From assembly GCA_947629875.1 (NCBI GenBank), contig CANRFK010000157.1, positions 1 to 17,219 of the forward strand: a stretch of DNA of 17,219 nt, written 5' to 3'. Each line of letters opens with the position of its first letter. The stretch's first letter is position 1. Of this stretch, positions 7,343-13,326 are shown piece after piece. The notes under the pieces are model-generated. The model ran no database searches, was not told the origin of the DNA, and saw nothing but the letters and a program-made list of their open reading frames with translations. A program made the position numbers and the translations under genes. The stretch comes from an uncultured Clostridia bacterium. Its GTDB lineage: Bacteria; Bacillota; Clostridia; Christensenellales; Borkfalkiaceae.

Positions 7343-8217
7343 TTGCCGCGTTCCGCCATGAGGAGGGCGATCTCCTGTTCGTTGATGCCCACCATCGCCT
7401 CGCCGAGATCCTCGGAAAGGACGGCGAGCACGGCGGGGTCGTTGTAGTTGGTGACAGCCTGCACGATGGCGCGGGCGCGCTTTGCAGGATTCCCCGATTT
7501 GAAGATGCCGCTCCCGACGAACACACCCTCCGCGCCGAGTTGCATCATGAGCGCGGCGTCCGCAGGCGTCGCAACGCCCCCTGCCGCGAAGTTGACGACG
7601 GGCAGTTTCCCGTTCTCGTGCACAAATAGGACAAGTTCATAGGGAACGCACAGCGTTTTCGCCTTCTCATAGAGTTCGTCCTCCCGCATGGAGACGATGG
7701 CGCGGATCTCCGCATTCATCATGCGCATGTGGCGAACGGCCTGCACGACGTCGCCCGTGCCCGGCTCGCCCTTCGTGCGGATCATGGAAGCCCCCTCCGC
7801 AATGCGGCGGAGCGCCTCGCCCAAATCGCGCGCGCCGCACACAAAGGGCACGTCGAACTTGGTCTTGTCGACATGATACTTGTCGTCGGCGGGAGAGAGC
7901 ACCTCGCTCTCGTCGATGTAGTCGATGCCGATCGCCTGCAAGATCTGCGCCTCGGCAATGTGCCCGATGCGGCACTTCGCCATGACGGGAATGGAGACCG
8001 CATTTTGGATCTCCTTGATCATCTTGGGGTCGGACATGCGCGCGACGCCGCCCGCCGCGCGGATATCCGCGGGGATGCGCTCTAAGGCCATCACGGCGCA
8101 GGCGCCCGCCTCCTGCGCGATCTTCGCCTGTTCGGGCGTCGTAACGTCCATGATGACGCCCCCTTTCAGCATCTCTGCCAAATTTTTATTGAGTTCCCAG
8201 CGGGAATTTTGTTGCAT
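7339..8217 (-). CDS. pdxS: Pyridoxal 5'-phosphate synthase lyase subunit
   Basis: TIM-barrel subunit that builds PLP from ribose 5-phosphate, glyceraldehyde 3-phosphate and ammonia, forming a dodecamer dressed with PdxT. The 292 residues align without gaps to the known B. subtilis pattern: Asp24 in GGVIMDV, Lys81 in PVMAKCRIGH and Lys149 in RTKGEPGTG (the two Schiff-base lysines), and phosphate-binding GGVATPADAALMMQLG and GVFVGSGIFKS. A good SD, GGGAGG (8229-8224), lies six bases before the ATG. The 75 bases between leuA and pdxS show no clear promoter and only an imperfect short hairpin without a T run. Read-through from the leuA T-box transcript is therefore plausible. Confidence 0.98.
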   Translation of the reverse strand: MQQNSRWELNKNLAEMLKGGVIMDVTTPEQAKIAQEAGACAVMALERIPADIRAAGGVARMSDPKMIKEIQNAVSIPVMAKCRIGHIAEAQILQAIGIDYIDESEVLSPADDKYHVDKTKFDVPFVCGARDLGEALRRIAEGASMIRTKGEPGTGDVVQAVRHMRMMNAEIRAIVSMREDELYEKAKTLCVPYELVLFVHENGKLPVVNFAAGGVATPADAALMMQLGAEGVFVGSGIFKSGNPAKRARAIVQAVTNYNDPAVLAVLSEDLGEAMVGINEQEIALLMAERGK

Positions 8218-8292
8218 TTTCTGCCTCCCGAAATTTTCCTCTTATTTTAACCTCTCCTGGCGGAGCGGGGAGCGGATTTCAACATATTTAAT

Positions 8293-9942
8293 TTACTTTT
8301 TGAAATAATTGTTGAGCGCCGCGGTGAGCGCGCGGATGGAGGCGACGGTGATATCGGTGTGCTCGCCTGCGCCCCAATAGAGTTTGCCGCCCGTCTCGAT
8401 GCCCACATAGGAGATGGCCGCCGCCCCCGAGCCCTTGGAGAGCGCGTGCTGTTCATACGTCTGAATGGTATACTGTACGCCGAAATGCGCCTTTAAGGCG
8501 TTGGAAACGGCGTCCAAACGCCCGTTGCCCGTCGCGGTGACCGTGCGCACGGTTCCGCCCTCAATGACCTCCACAATGGCGGTGATGCCGTTTTCCTGCC
8601 TGTAATGCACCTCGCCGAGGCGGAAATGTTCGGCTGGCTCGAGGAACTTCTCGCGGAACACCTCGTAAATTTCCTCGGGCTTCAACTCCTTGTGCGAGAC
8701 GTCGGAGACGTGCTTCACGGCGTACCCTGTGGCCTCTTTCAAGCCCGCGGGAAGGCGCAGGCCGTACGCCCGTTCCAAAACGTACCCCACACCGCCCTTG
8801 CCCGACTGCGAGTTGATGCGGATAACATCGCTGTCATATTCTCTGCCCACGTCCTTGGGGTCGATGGGAAGGTAGGGCACATCCCACACGGTGCGGCCTG
8901 TCTCCACGCGGAAACGCATGCCCTTGGCGATGGCGTCCTGATGGGAGCCCGAGAACGCCGCAAAGACGAGCTCGCCCGCATACGGCTGGCGGGGAGAAAC
9001 TTTGAGCCCCGTAAACCGCTCGTACGCCGCCACGACGGCGGGCATATTTGAAAAATCCAGCCCCGTCTCCACGCCCTGCGAAAAGAGGTTCATGGCAACG
9101 GTGACAATGTCGCAGTTGCCCGTCCGTTCGCCGTTGCCGAAGAGGGTGCCCTCTACGCGGTCGGCGCCCGCAAGGAGCCCGAACTCCGCCGAGGCGACGC
9201 CCGTGCCCCTGTCGTTGTGCGGGTGCAGAGAGATCGCCACGTTTTCGCGGAATAGGATATGCTTGTGCAAAAACTCCACCTGCTGCGCGTAGACGTGCGG
9301 CATGGCGTTCTCCACCGTGGCGGGCAGGTTGATGATGGCCTTCCGATCCGCCGTCGGCTTCCAGATATCGAGAACGGCGTTGACGACTTCGAGGGCGTAT
9401 TCGGGCTCGGTGCCCGTGAAGCTCTCGGGTGAGTACTCGAAGCGGTACCTCTCCCCCGCCTCGTCGGTGAGCTCATTGAGAAGGAGCGCGCCGTCCGTGG
9501 CGATTTTCTGAATTTCCTCGCGCGACTTCCGAAAGACCTGCTCGCGCTGGGCGACGGAGGTGGAATTGTAGACATGCACGACGACGTTTTTCGCCCCCTT
9601 CACGGCCTCGAAGGTGCGGCGAATGATGTGCTCGCGCGCCTGCGTGAGGACCTGCACGGTGACGTCCGCGGGGATGCGTTCCTCCTCGATGAGGGAGCGC
9701 AGAAAGGCGTACTCCGTCTCGCTCGCGGCGGGGAAGCCCACCTCGATCTCCTTGAAACCGAGTTTTACGAGAAGATCGAAAAATTCCAGCTTCGTCGCAA
9801 GGTCCATGGGCTCCACGAGGGCCTGATTGCCGTCGCGGAGGTCCACACTGCACCAGACGGGCGCATGCTCCACGGCGCACTTCTGCGCCCAGTCCATGCA
9901 CGGCTCGGGGGGTAAAATAAACTGCCTGCGATACTTCTCCAT
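8293..9942 (-). CDS. leuA: 2-isopropylmalate synthase (long, yeast/actinobacterial type)
   Basis: Condenses acetyl-CoA with 3-methyl-2-oxobutanoate, the committed step of leucine synthesis. From the chosen start it has 549 residues. The N-terminal HMGL-like TIM barrel carries DLRDGNQ (34-40), the metal motif HPHND (His240, His242, Asp244) and GNGERTGN. The C-terminal LeuA allosteric domain includes GNGRLDAVSNALK. The N-terminal extension (RRQFILPPEP) and length match the LeuA group of yeast and Actinobacteria rather than the short E. coli type. An upstream in-frame ATG at 9954 exists, but its codons contain the SD GGAGG (9952-9948) that serves the ATG at 9942, so 9942 is the likely start. Expression is controlled by the T-box leader just upstream. 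Confidence 0.96.
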   Translation of the reverse strand: MEKYRRQFILPPEPCMDWAQKCAVEHAPVWCSVDLRDGNQALVEPMDLATKLEFFDLLVKLGFKEIEVGFPAASETEYAFLRSLIEEERIPADVTVQVLTQAREHIIRRTFEAVKGAKNVVVHVYNSTSVAQREQVFRKSREEIQKIATDGALLLNELTDEAGERYRFEYSPESFTGTEPEYALEVVNAVLDIWKPTADRKAIINLPATVENAMPHVYAQQVEFLHKHILFRENVAISLHPHNDRGTGVASAEFGLLAGADRVEGTLFGNGERTGNCDIVTVAMNLFSQGVETGLDFSNMPAVVAAYERFTGLKVSPRQPYAGELVFAAFSGSHQDAIAKGMRFRVETGRTVWDVPYLPIDPKDVGREYDSDVIRINSQSGKGGVGYVLERAYGLRLPAGLKEATGYAVKHVSDVSHKELKPEEIYEVFREKFLEPAEHFRLGEVHYRQENGITAIVEVIEGGTVRTVTATGNGRLDAVSNALKAHFGVQYTIQTYEQHALSKGSGAAAISYVGIETGGKLYWGAGEHTDITVASIRALTAALNNYFKK

Positions 9943-9954
9943 CTCAACCTCCAT

Positions 9955-9985
9955 AAAAATATCCGCGCCTCATCAAGAGACGCGG
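9955..9985 (-). terminator. T-box regulated terminator
   Basis: On the - strand, CCGCGTCTC (9985-9977), loop TTGAT, then GAGGCGCGG (9971-9963) make a nine-pair stem with one G-T pair. This is followed by ATATTTTT ending at 9955, immediately before the first ATG. The 5' arm competes with the T-box antiterminator (ACCGCG), the usual switch geometry. Confidence 0.88.
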
Positions 9986-10190
9986 AAATACGCGCGGTAC
10001 CACTCTTCTTGCGGGAAAACCCGCCACCTCAAAGCCCATAACGGGGGCGCCGTTCCTCTCTACACAGCAAAAGCCTTCAAAAAGACCGCTCCGCGGCGAG
10101 TTCGCCCCCTTCTCCGCGCCGCCTTACACCGACCGGCGGCTCTCTGCGCCGAAAAATGAGGGTTACTGCTCCGCATCTCTGCGTTTATAA
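9955..10190 (-). promoter_or_regulatory. T-box leader of leuA, probable CUC (Leu) specifier
   Basis: Reading the - strand, stem I contains AGCAGTAACC (S-turn type AGTA at about 10170-10161) and the distal AGAGAGCC and GGTCGGTGTAAGGC segments (about 10145-10121). The specifier region reads GAA-CTC-GCC with CTC at 10100-10098. CUC is a leucine codon, as expected for leuA. The T-box sequence AGTGGTACCGCG (10004-9993) matches the antiterminator consensus (GGTGGNACCGCG). Its TGGT can pair with the ACCA end of uncharged tRNA-Leu, whose discriminator base is A. It is followed by a terminator hairpin. Known mechanism: uncharged tRNA stabilises the antiterminator. The exact specifier pairing is inferred by eye, not by folding. 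Confidence 0.93.
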
Positions 10191-10194
10191 CCCT

Positions 10195-10223
10195 ATCCTA
10201 CCATATCCGCAGAAAAAAGGCAA
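10195..10223 (-). promoter_or_regulatory. Promoter of the leuA T-box transcript
   Basis: On the - strand, TTGCCT (10223-10218), a 17-base spacer, and TAGGAT (10200-10195). Transcription would start near 10188, just ahead of the stem I sequence, which gives a leader of about 235 bases. Confidence 0.7.
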
Positions 10224-10232
10224 ACGTTTTTG

Positions 10233-10265
10233 CGCGAAAAACCGCACCCGCCCGCATTTTTCGCG
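10233..10265 (-). terminator. Inverted repeat after the RuvX-DUF1292 gene
   Basis: CGCGAAAAA (10233-10241) and TTTTTCGCG (10257-10265) form a nine-bp inverted repeat around a GC-rich 15-base centre, 12 bases past the stop codon on the - strand. It may act as a terminator before the leuA promoter. There is no long U run after the stem, so this is tentative. Confidence 0.45.
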
Positions 10266-10277
10266 GGAAAATACGCC

Positions 10278-11072
10278 CTATTCCTCTTCGTCGGGCTCCA
10301 AGCTCGCCGCCTCGTCCGCGTCCTCGAAGTCCTCGTACTGCGCGGTGAACTCGGCAAACACTTCGTCCAAGAGTTCGTCGTCCTCGATGGTCTCGAGGTG
10401 CTCGTCCTCCCCCTCGCCGACGATGTGATAGATGGCGACTTCCTCGCCCTCTTCGTCGTCCTCGGTCTCTTCGGCTTCCTCGGCTTCCTTCACTTGCGTG
10501 AGGGCGACATACCACTCGTTCCTGTACTCAAACGTCATCAGGTGCTCAAAGCGGAAGGTCTGCCCCTCGTCGTCGATGAGTTCGATGATGTTGTCGTCGT
10601 CGTAATTGTTGCTCTCTTCCTTCATTTCCTCTTTCATGTCCTGCCTCCTTTTGCTCTTTGCAAGGTATCCTTCGAGAATGTACGCCGCCGCGAGGGAATC
10701 CACCGCCTTCTTGCGCTTGTCCTTTTTGGCGGAAATGCCCGATGCCATGAGGTCGCGCCGCGCCTCCAAGGTGGTGTAGCGCTCATCCTCGCACACGACG
10801 GGCACGCCCGCCTCTTTTTCAAGAGCCTCGATGAAGCGGCGGGTCTTTTCCGTCTGCGCGCTCTCGGTGCCGTCGGCATTCAGGGGCAGCCCGCACACGA
10901 TGACTTGCGCGCCCCTCTCCCGCGCGATGGCGGCGACCGCCTTCACGTCCTCGGAGAAGTTCCCCGCGCGGAAGTAGGTCTCCCCGGGCACGGCGTAACT
11001 GCCGAAGGGGTCGGAGAAGGCAACGCCCACCCGCCTGTCGCCGATATCGAACGCGACGATCCTCGTTTCCAT
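10278..11072 (-). CDS. RuvX/YqgF resolvase-like protein fused in frame to a DUF1292 (YrzB-type) protein
   Basis: A 264-residue open frame joins two proteins usually encoded by neighbouring genes in Firmicutes. Residues 1-145 are a complete YqgF/RuvX RNase H-fold domain (putative Holliday junction or pre-16S rRNA nuclease). It carries the acidic residues of AFDIGDRRVGVA (Asp9), DERYTT (Glu97) and KKAVDSLAAAYIL (Asp125). Residues 146-264 are a DUF1292 protein (IIELIDDEGQTFRFEHLMTF) followed by a very acidic tail. No stop lies between them, yet a perfect SD and ATG remain at the junction (10651-10635). I chose ATG 11072 over an upstream ATG at 11123: it gives the family N-terminus and sits six bases after a TATAAT box. 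No SD is visible, so it is probably leaderless. A stop codon lost by one base change, or a sequencing error, could explain the fusion. Confidence 0.88.
   Translation of the reverse strand: METRIVAFDIGDRRVGVAFSDPFGSYAVPGETYFRAGNFSEDVKAVAAIARERGAQVIVCGLPLNADGTESAQTEKTRRFIEALEKEAGVPVVCEDERYTTLEARRDLMASGISAKKDKRKKAVDSLAAAYILEGYLAKSKRRQDMKEEMKEESNNYDDDNIIELIDDEGQTFRFEHLMTFEYRNEWYVALTQVKEAEEAEETEDDEEGEEVAIYHIVGEGEDEHLETIEDDELLDEVFAEFTAQYEDFEDADEAASLEPDEEE
10635..10651 (-). promoter_or_regulatory. Internal SD and start codon for a separate DUF1292 protein
   Basis: On the - strand AAAGGAGG (10651-10644) is followed by six bases and an in-frame ATG (10637-10635). Translation from here would give a 119-residue stand-alone DUF1292 protein ending at 10278, of ordinary family layout. 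It lies at the exact boundary between the two domains, so both the fusion and the short form could be made from one mRNA. Confidence 0.8.
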
Positions 11073-11078
11073 ACCCGC

Positions 11079-11107
11079 ATTATAGCATACCAAACGCTTT
11101 TTGGCAA
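11079..11107 (-). promoter_or_regulatory. Promoter of the RuvX-DUF1292 gene
   Basis: On the - strand, TTGCCA (11107-11102), a 17-base spacer, and a consensus TATAAT (11084-11079). The ATG at 11072 follows after six bases, so the predicted +1 coincides with the start codon. Confidence 0.82.
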
Positions 11108-11129
11108 GGCTTTTCGCAGTCATGGAAAA

Positions 11130-11153
11130 GGGCGGCCTTGTTTTGCGCCGCCC
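11130..11153. terminator. Terminator after the SLOG-like gene
   Basis: GGGCGGC (11130-11136) pairs with GCCGCCC (11147-11153). On the - strand the stem is preceded by A residues and followed by TTTT, just after the stop codon at 11159. On the + strand it is followed by CCTTTTT, so it can work in both directions. Confidence 0.8.
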
Positions 11154-11158
11154 CCTTT

Positions 11159-11617
11159 TTATGTGAGATCGATGACCATTTTATTCTGCCCCGTCGCGCA
11201 CTTTTTGGCATAAATTGCGGCAACGTTGTTGATTTCCGCCTCATTCCCGCCGCGATAGACGACGATCGCATCGCACAGATCGATCATTGCCTCTCTGCAC
11301 GCGGCAACGGGAACTATCTGTTTGCCGTTGAACGCTTCGGGATAACACATTTCGTCGTAGCGTGCCGTATATTCTTCCATGCGGCTCCGAACGAGAAGTT
11401 CATCCCTCCCCCGCACGCATATCCTGCGCAGTTGCGGATAATTTTCTTTGAATTGGGTCACGGCTTCATAGCACAGATCGACAAATTCATCACGCTCGCC
11501 GAACAAAAAAATATTTGCTCCCCCCTCTGCGATGAGATTTTGAATTGCGCCTGCCACTTTTTCCGATAAGCCCTCTGTTTTCCCGATTTTCCGCGGCCCG
11601 AAAAATGCAATTTTCAT
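11159..11617 (-). CDS. SLOG/DUF1273-like predicted nucleotide-binding protein
   Basis: A 152-residue protein with a Rossmann-like pattern: MKIAFFGPRKIG at the N-terminus (beta strand and phosphate-binding turn), a central ANIFLFGERDEF, and a C-terminal strand DAIVVYRGG. This resembles SLOG proteins such as DUF1273 members with their FxGHR opening, although His is Pro here. SLOG domains bind nucleotides or nucleotide-derived ligands and include sensors in defence systems; no effector domain is attached. The start at 11617 has no SD. A probable -10 box lies eight bases away, so the leader is absent or very short. It is divergent from an XRE regulator across an AT-rich gap with inverted repeats. 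The exact ligand and role are unknown. Confidence 0.6.
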   Translation of the reverse strand: MKIAFFGPRKIGKTEGLSEKVAGAIQNLIAEGGANIFLFGERDEFVDLCYEAVTQFKENYPQLRRICVRGRDELLVRSRMEEYTARYDEMCYPEAFNGKQIVPVAACREAMIDLCDAIVVYRGGNEAEINNVAAIYAKKCATGQNKMVIDLT

Positions 11618-11625
11618 GATATTTT

Positions 11626-11654
11626 ATTCTACTATAAAGGCACCAAAAAATCAA
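11626..11654 (-). promoter_or_regulatory. Promoter of the SLOG-like gene
   Basis: On the - strand, TTGATT (11654-11649), 17 bases, TAGAAT (11631-11626), eight bases before the ATG. An alternative is TTGCTT (11658-11653), 16 bases, TATAGT (11636-11631). Either gives a leader of about 0-6 bases. Confidence 0.6.
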
Positions 11655-11667
11655 GCAAATAGGGGAC

Positions 11668-11718
11668 ATAAATACGTATTCACAAACATGTATTTATAAA
11701 TTTTATTTGTGATACACT
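11668..11718. promoter_or_regulatory. Inverted repeats and extended -10 box between divergent SLOG and XRE genes
   Basis: The 132-base AT-rich gap holds ATAAATAC (11668-11675) with its inverted copy GTATTTAT (11690-11697). It also holds TCACAAA (11680-11686) with TTTGTGA (11706-11712). These are candidate operators for the XRE protein. On the + strand TGATACACT (11710-11718) reads as an extended -10 for the XRE gene. Operator function is inferred from position and symmetry only. Confidence 0.5.
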
Positions 11719-11749
11719 AATTAAGAATTTGATAAGGTGGTATCTTCGC

Positions 11750-11992
11750 TTGACACTCAACGACGCGGTCGCAAAAAGAATCAACAAACTTTTGCGAGAA
11801 AAGAATATGACGATTTACCGATTGGAGCGCAATAGCGGCATCATTCATGGTGTCATCAACCGCATTCTTGCGGGTTCCAACAAAACCGTCACTCTCACAA
11901 CAGTTTACAGGCTCGCCCGTGGGTTCGATATGACGGTATTCGAGTTTATGGACGATGACGTATTCCGTTCTGAAATGTTAGAAATTGACTGA
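11750..11992 (+). CDS. Small XRE-family (Cro/CI-type) transcriptional regulator
   Basis: An 80-residue, single-domain helix-turn-helix protein of a type frequent in Clostridia. It begins MTLNDAVAKRINKLLREKN and continues through YRLERNSGIIHGVINRIL (recognition region, about 23-40), TVTLTTVYRLARGFDMTVFEF, and an acidic tail. I place the start at TTG 11750, nine bases after AAGGTGG (11734-11740). This yields the family N-terminus; an upstream TTG at 11729 would add seven unrelated residues. It ends in a strong terminator, so it is monocistronic. It probably represses itself and perhaps the divergent SLOG gene. Confidence 0.88.
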   Translation: MTLNDAVAKRINKLLREKNMTIYRLERNSGIIHGVINRILAGSNKTVTLTTVYRLARGFDMTVFEFMDDDVFRSEMLEID

Positions 11993-11996
11993 TAAT

Positions 11997-12028
11997 GGGG
12001 CGGTTGCCGTACAACGGCAACCGCCCCC
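11997..12028 (+). terminator. Terminator of the XRE gene
   Basis: A perfect 14-bp stem (11997-12010 with 12014-12027) and a three-base loop ACA, followed by CTTTCTTACTTTT on the + strand. It starts five bases after the XRE stop codon. On the - strand it is followed by ATTATC and is less terminator-like. Confidence 0.85.
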
Positions 12029-12106
12029 TTTCTTACTTTTCTGTATATTTGCTATCTATAAGCGGGGTCTTTTGAAGCAAACCTCCTTTACTGAGCCGCA
12101 TCTTTG

Positions 12107-13117
12107 TCATGTTTCAGTCGGCTTGCTGTTCTCCTCGCTTGCTGCGAGTTCGACATATTCTTTCAGCTTCTTTTGAAGCAGGTTTTTATCGATCAGTTTG
12201 AGCTTATATTCCGAGACCATTGTCGGTGAAAGCGAACGGCTCAATGCGTACTCCACCACTTCATCGTCCTTCTTTGCGCAGAGAATGACACCGACGCTCG
12301 GATTTTCATTCGGCTTTTTCACTTCACGGTCGAGCGCCTCGAGATACAAATTCATTTTGCCGACGTATTCGGGCTTAAATTCGTCGATCTTCAGTTCAAA
12401 TGCCACAAGGCAGGACAGCCCGCGATGATAAAACAGTAGGTCGATGAAGTAGTCATGTCCGCCCACCTGCAAGCGGTATTCCTCACCGACGAATGAAAAG
12501 TCCTTGCCGATCTCCAAGATAAAGTTCTTCAAATTTTTGATGATCGACTTTTGCAAGTCCTTCTCGCTGACAATTTCGGGGACGTCGAGAAATTCCAACG
12601 TGTAGGTATCAAGAAAGACATTGGACGTGCTTCGCTTTGCCTCGGCGATTGCGGGCGGCGTCGGCTTTTGAGAAAGCATATAGCGCTCATAGTAGGCGCT
12701 ATCTATCTGGCGGGCAAGTTCGCGCTTTGAATATCTTTCTTTCGCGCAAAGCGCCATATAGAAATATCGCTCTTCGGCTGTTTTACAAGACGACATGATG
12801 ATGAGGTGGTTCGTCCAACTCAATTGTGTCACCAGTGGTGACACTTTTTCATCCTCGCCGTAGAGTTCGTAGAATTGGCGCATACGATACAGGCCGCGGC
12901 GGGTAAATCCTTTCAGTTCGGGATAATTTTTCGCAAAAAAGTCCGCAAGGCCTTCCACATAGGCGTCACCGTAAGCCGCGTCGCGGGAGTTTGCGGATAT
13001 GTATTTGCCGACCTGCAAATACATTTCGATGAGTTCCTCGTTCACCCTATAAAACGCACGCTCCCGCGCCGACTGAATGATTTTTACAATTTCGGAATAA
13101 CTTTTATCGGGTACCAT
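12107..13117 (-). CDS. DUF1016/YhcG-family PD-(D/E)XK nuclease-like protein
   Basis: A 336-residue protein of the DUF1016 (YhcG) family. The N-terminal domain (about 1-160) has the family pattern, including YSKRELARQIDSAYYER. The C-terminal PD-(D/E)XK nuclease domain shows HDYFIDLLFYHR with Asp226, then LVAFELK with Glu241 and Lys243, and GKMNLYLEALD. Catalytic residues are intact. The family is widespread in accessory regions and often lies near restriction or regulator genes; its precise role is not established. Codon use is less GC-rich than that of the flanking core genes, consistent with acquisition. The gene follows the truncated tail of an XRE regulator whose stop lies six bases before this ATG. 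Confidence 0.92.
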   Translation of the reverse strand: MVPDKSYSEIVKIIQSARERAFYRVNEELIEMYLQVGKYISANSRDAAYGDAYVEGLADFFAKNYPELKGFTRRGLYRMRQFYELYGEDEKVSPLVTQLSWTNHLIIMSSCKTAEERYFYMALCAKERYSKRELARQIDSAYYERYMLSQKPTPPAIAEAKRSTSNVFLDTYTLEFLDVPEIVSEKDLQKSIIKNLKNFILEIGKDFSFVGEEYRLQVGGHDYFIDLLFYHRGLSCLVAFELKIDEFKPEYVGKMNLYLEALDREVKKPNENPSVGVILCAKKDDEVVEYALSRSLSPTMVSEYKLKLIDKNLLQKKLKEYVELAASEENSKPTET

Positions 13118-13123
13118 TTTTCC

Positions 13124-13210
13124 TCACTCCTCGGTTTCCACGATTTCCATGATATCGGAAATATCGCACTTCAAAACCTTGCATCTCTTCAATAGGACGT
13201 CACTCGACGA
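13124..13210 (-). pseudogene. C-terminal remnant of a YozG-like XRE regulator
   Basis: On the - strand an open frame of 28 codons between two stops encodes a tail including DVLLKRCKVLKCDISDIMEI, ending in TGA at 13126-13124. This is recognisably the last third of the small XRE/YozG-type regulators, in which a 'DVLLKIC-x-LxCDIxDIME' motif follows the DNA-binding helices. The helix-turn-helix itself is missing: an in-frame stop at 13213-13211 and the promoter lie directly upstream. No credible start codon with an SD exists. It appears to be a deletion remnant of a gene that once preceded the DUF1016 gene in an operon. Confidence 0.72.
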
Positions 13211-13224
13211 TCATTGGCTCTACT

Positions 13225-13253
13225 ATAATAGCACCGTTTCCAAGCAAATGCAA
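13225..13253 (-). promoter_or_regulatory. Promoter upstream of the XRE remnant and DUF1016 gene
   Basis: On the - strand, TTGCAT (13253-13248), 17 bases, TATTAT (13230-13225); expected +1 near 13218. This would place the remnant within the 5' leader of the DUF1016 mRNA, about 100 bases long. Confidence 0.65.
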
Positions 13254-13293
13254 TCCTAAATCTAAAATTCCGACGATCATCCGAAGAAAAGTC

Positions 13294-13320
13294 GGCGGTC
13301 GGCGCAATGCGCCGACCGCC
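13294..13320. terminator. Terminator after the small membrane protein gene
   Basis: A perfect 12-bp stem (13294-13305 with 13309-13320), loop AAT. On the - strand it follows the stop at 13327 closely and is followed by GACTTTTCTTC. On the + strand it is followed by TTTTTCTT. It isolates the accessory island from the next block. Confidence 0.85.
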
Positions 13321-13326
13321 TTTTTC

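Noticed and set aside
8218..8292. Possible promoter or terminator between leuA and pdxS
   Set aside because: TTGAAA has no -10 box at a proper distance; the CTCC/GGAG hairpin has a mismatch and no T run.
10230..11213. A 327-codon + strand frame opposite the RuvX-DUF1292 gene
   Set aside because: It is antisense to a well-supported gene; its sequence (Leu/Val/His-rich runs) is the reverse image of acidic codons.
12077..12089. An AAAGGAGG-type SD on the - strand just after the DUF1016 gene, identical over 13 bases to the leuC ribosome-binding region
   Set aside because: Only about 15 codons follow before a stop and the start spacing is poor. It may be the trace of a lost downstream gene or chance, and I cannot support a feature.
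11985..12176. A 63-codon + strand frame downstream of the XRE gene
   Set aside because: It starts within the XRE gene's end, runs through the terminator hairpin and into the antisense of DUF1016, and has no SD.
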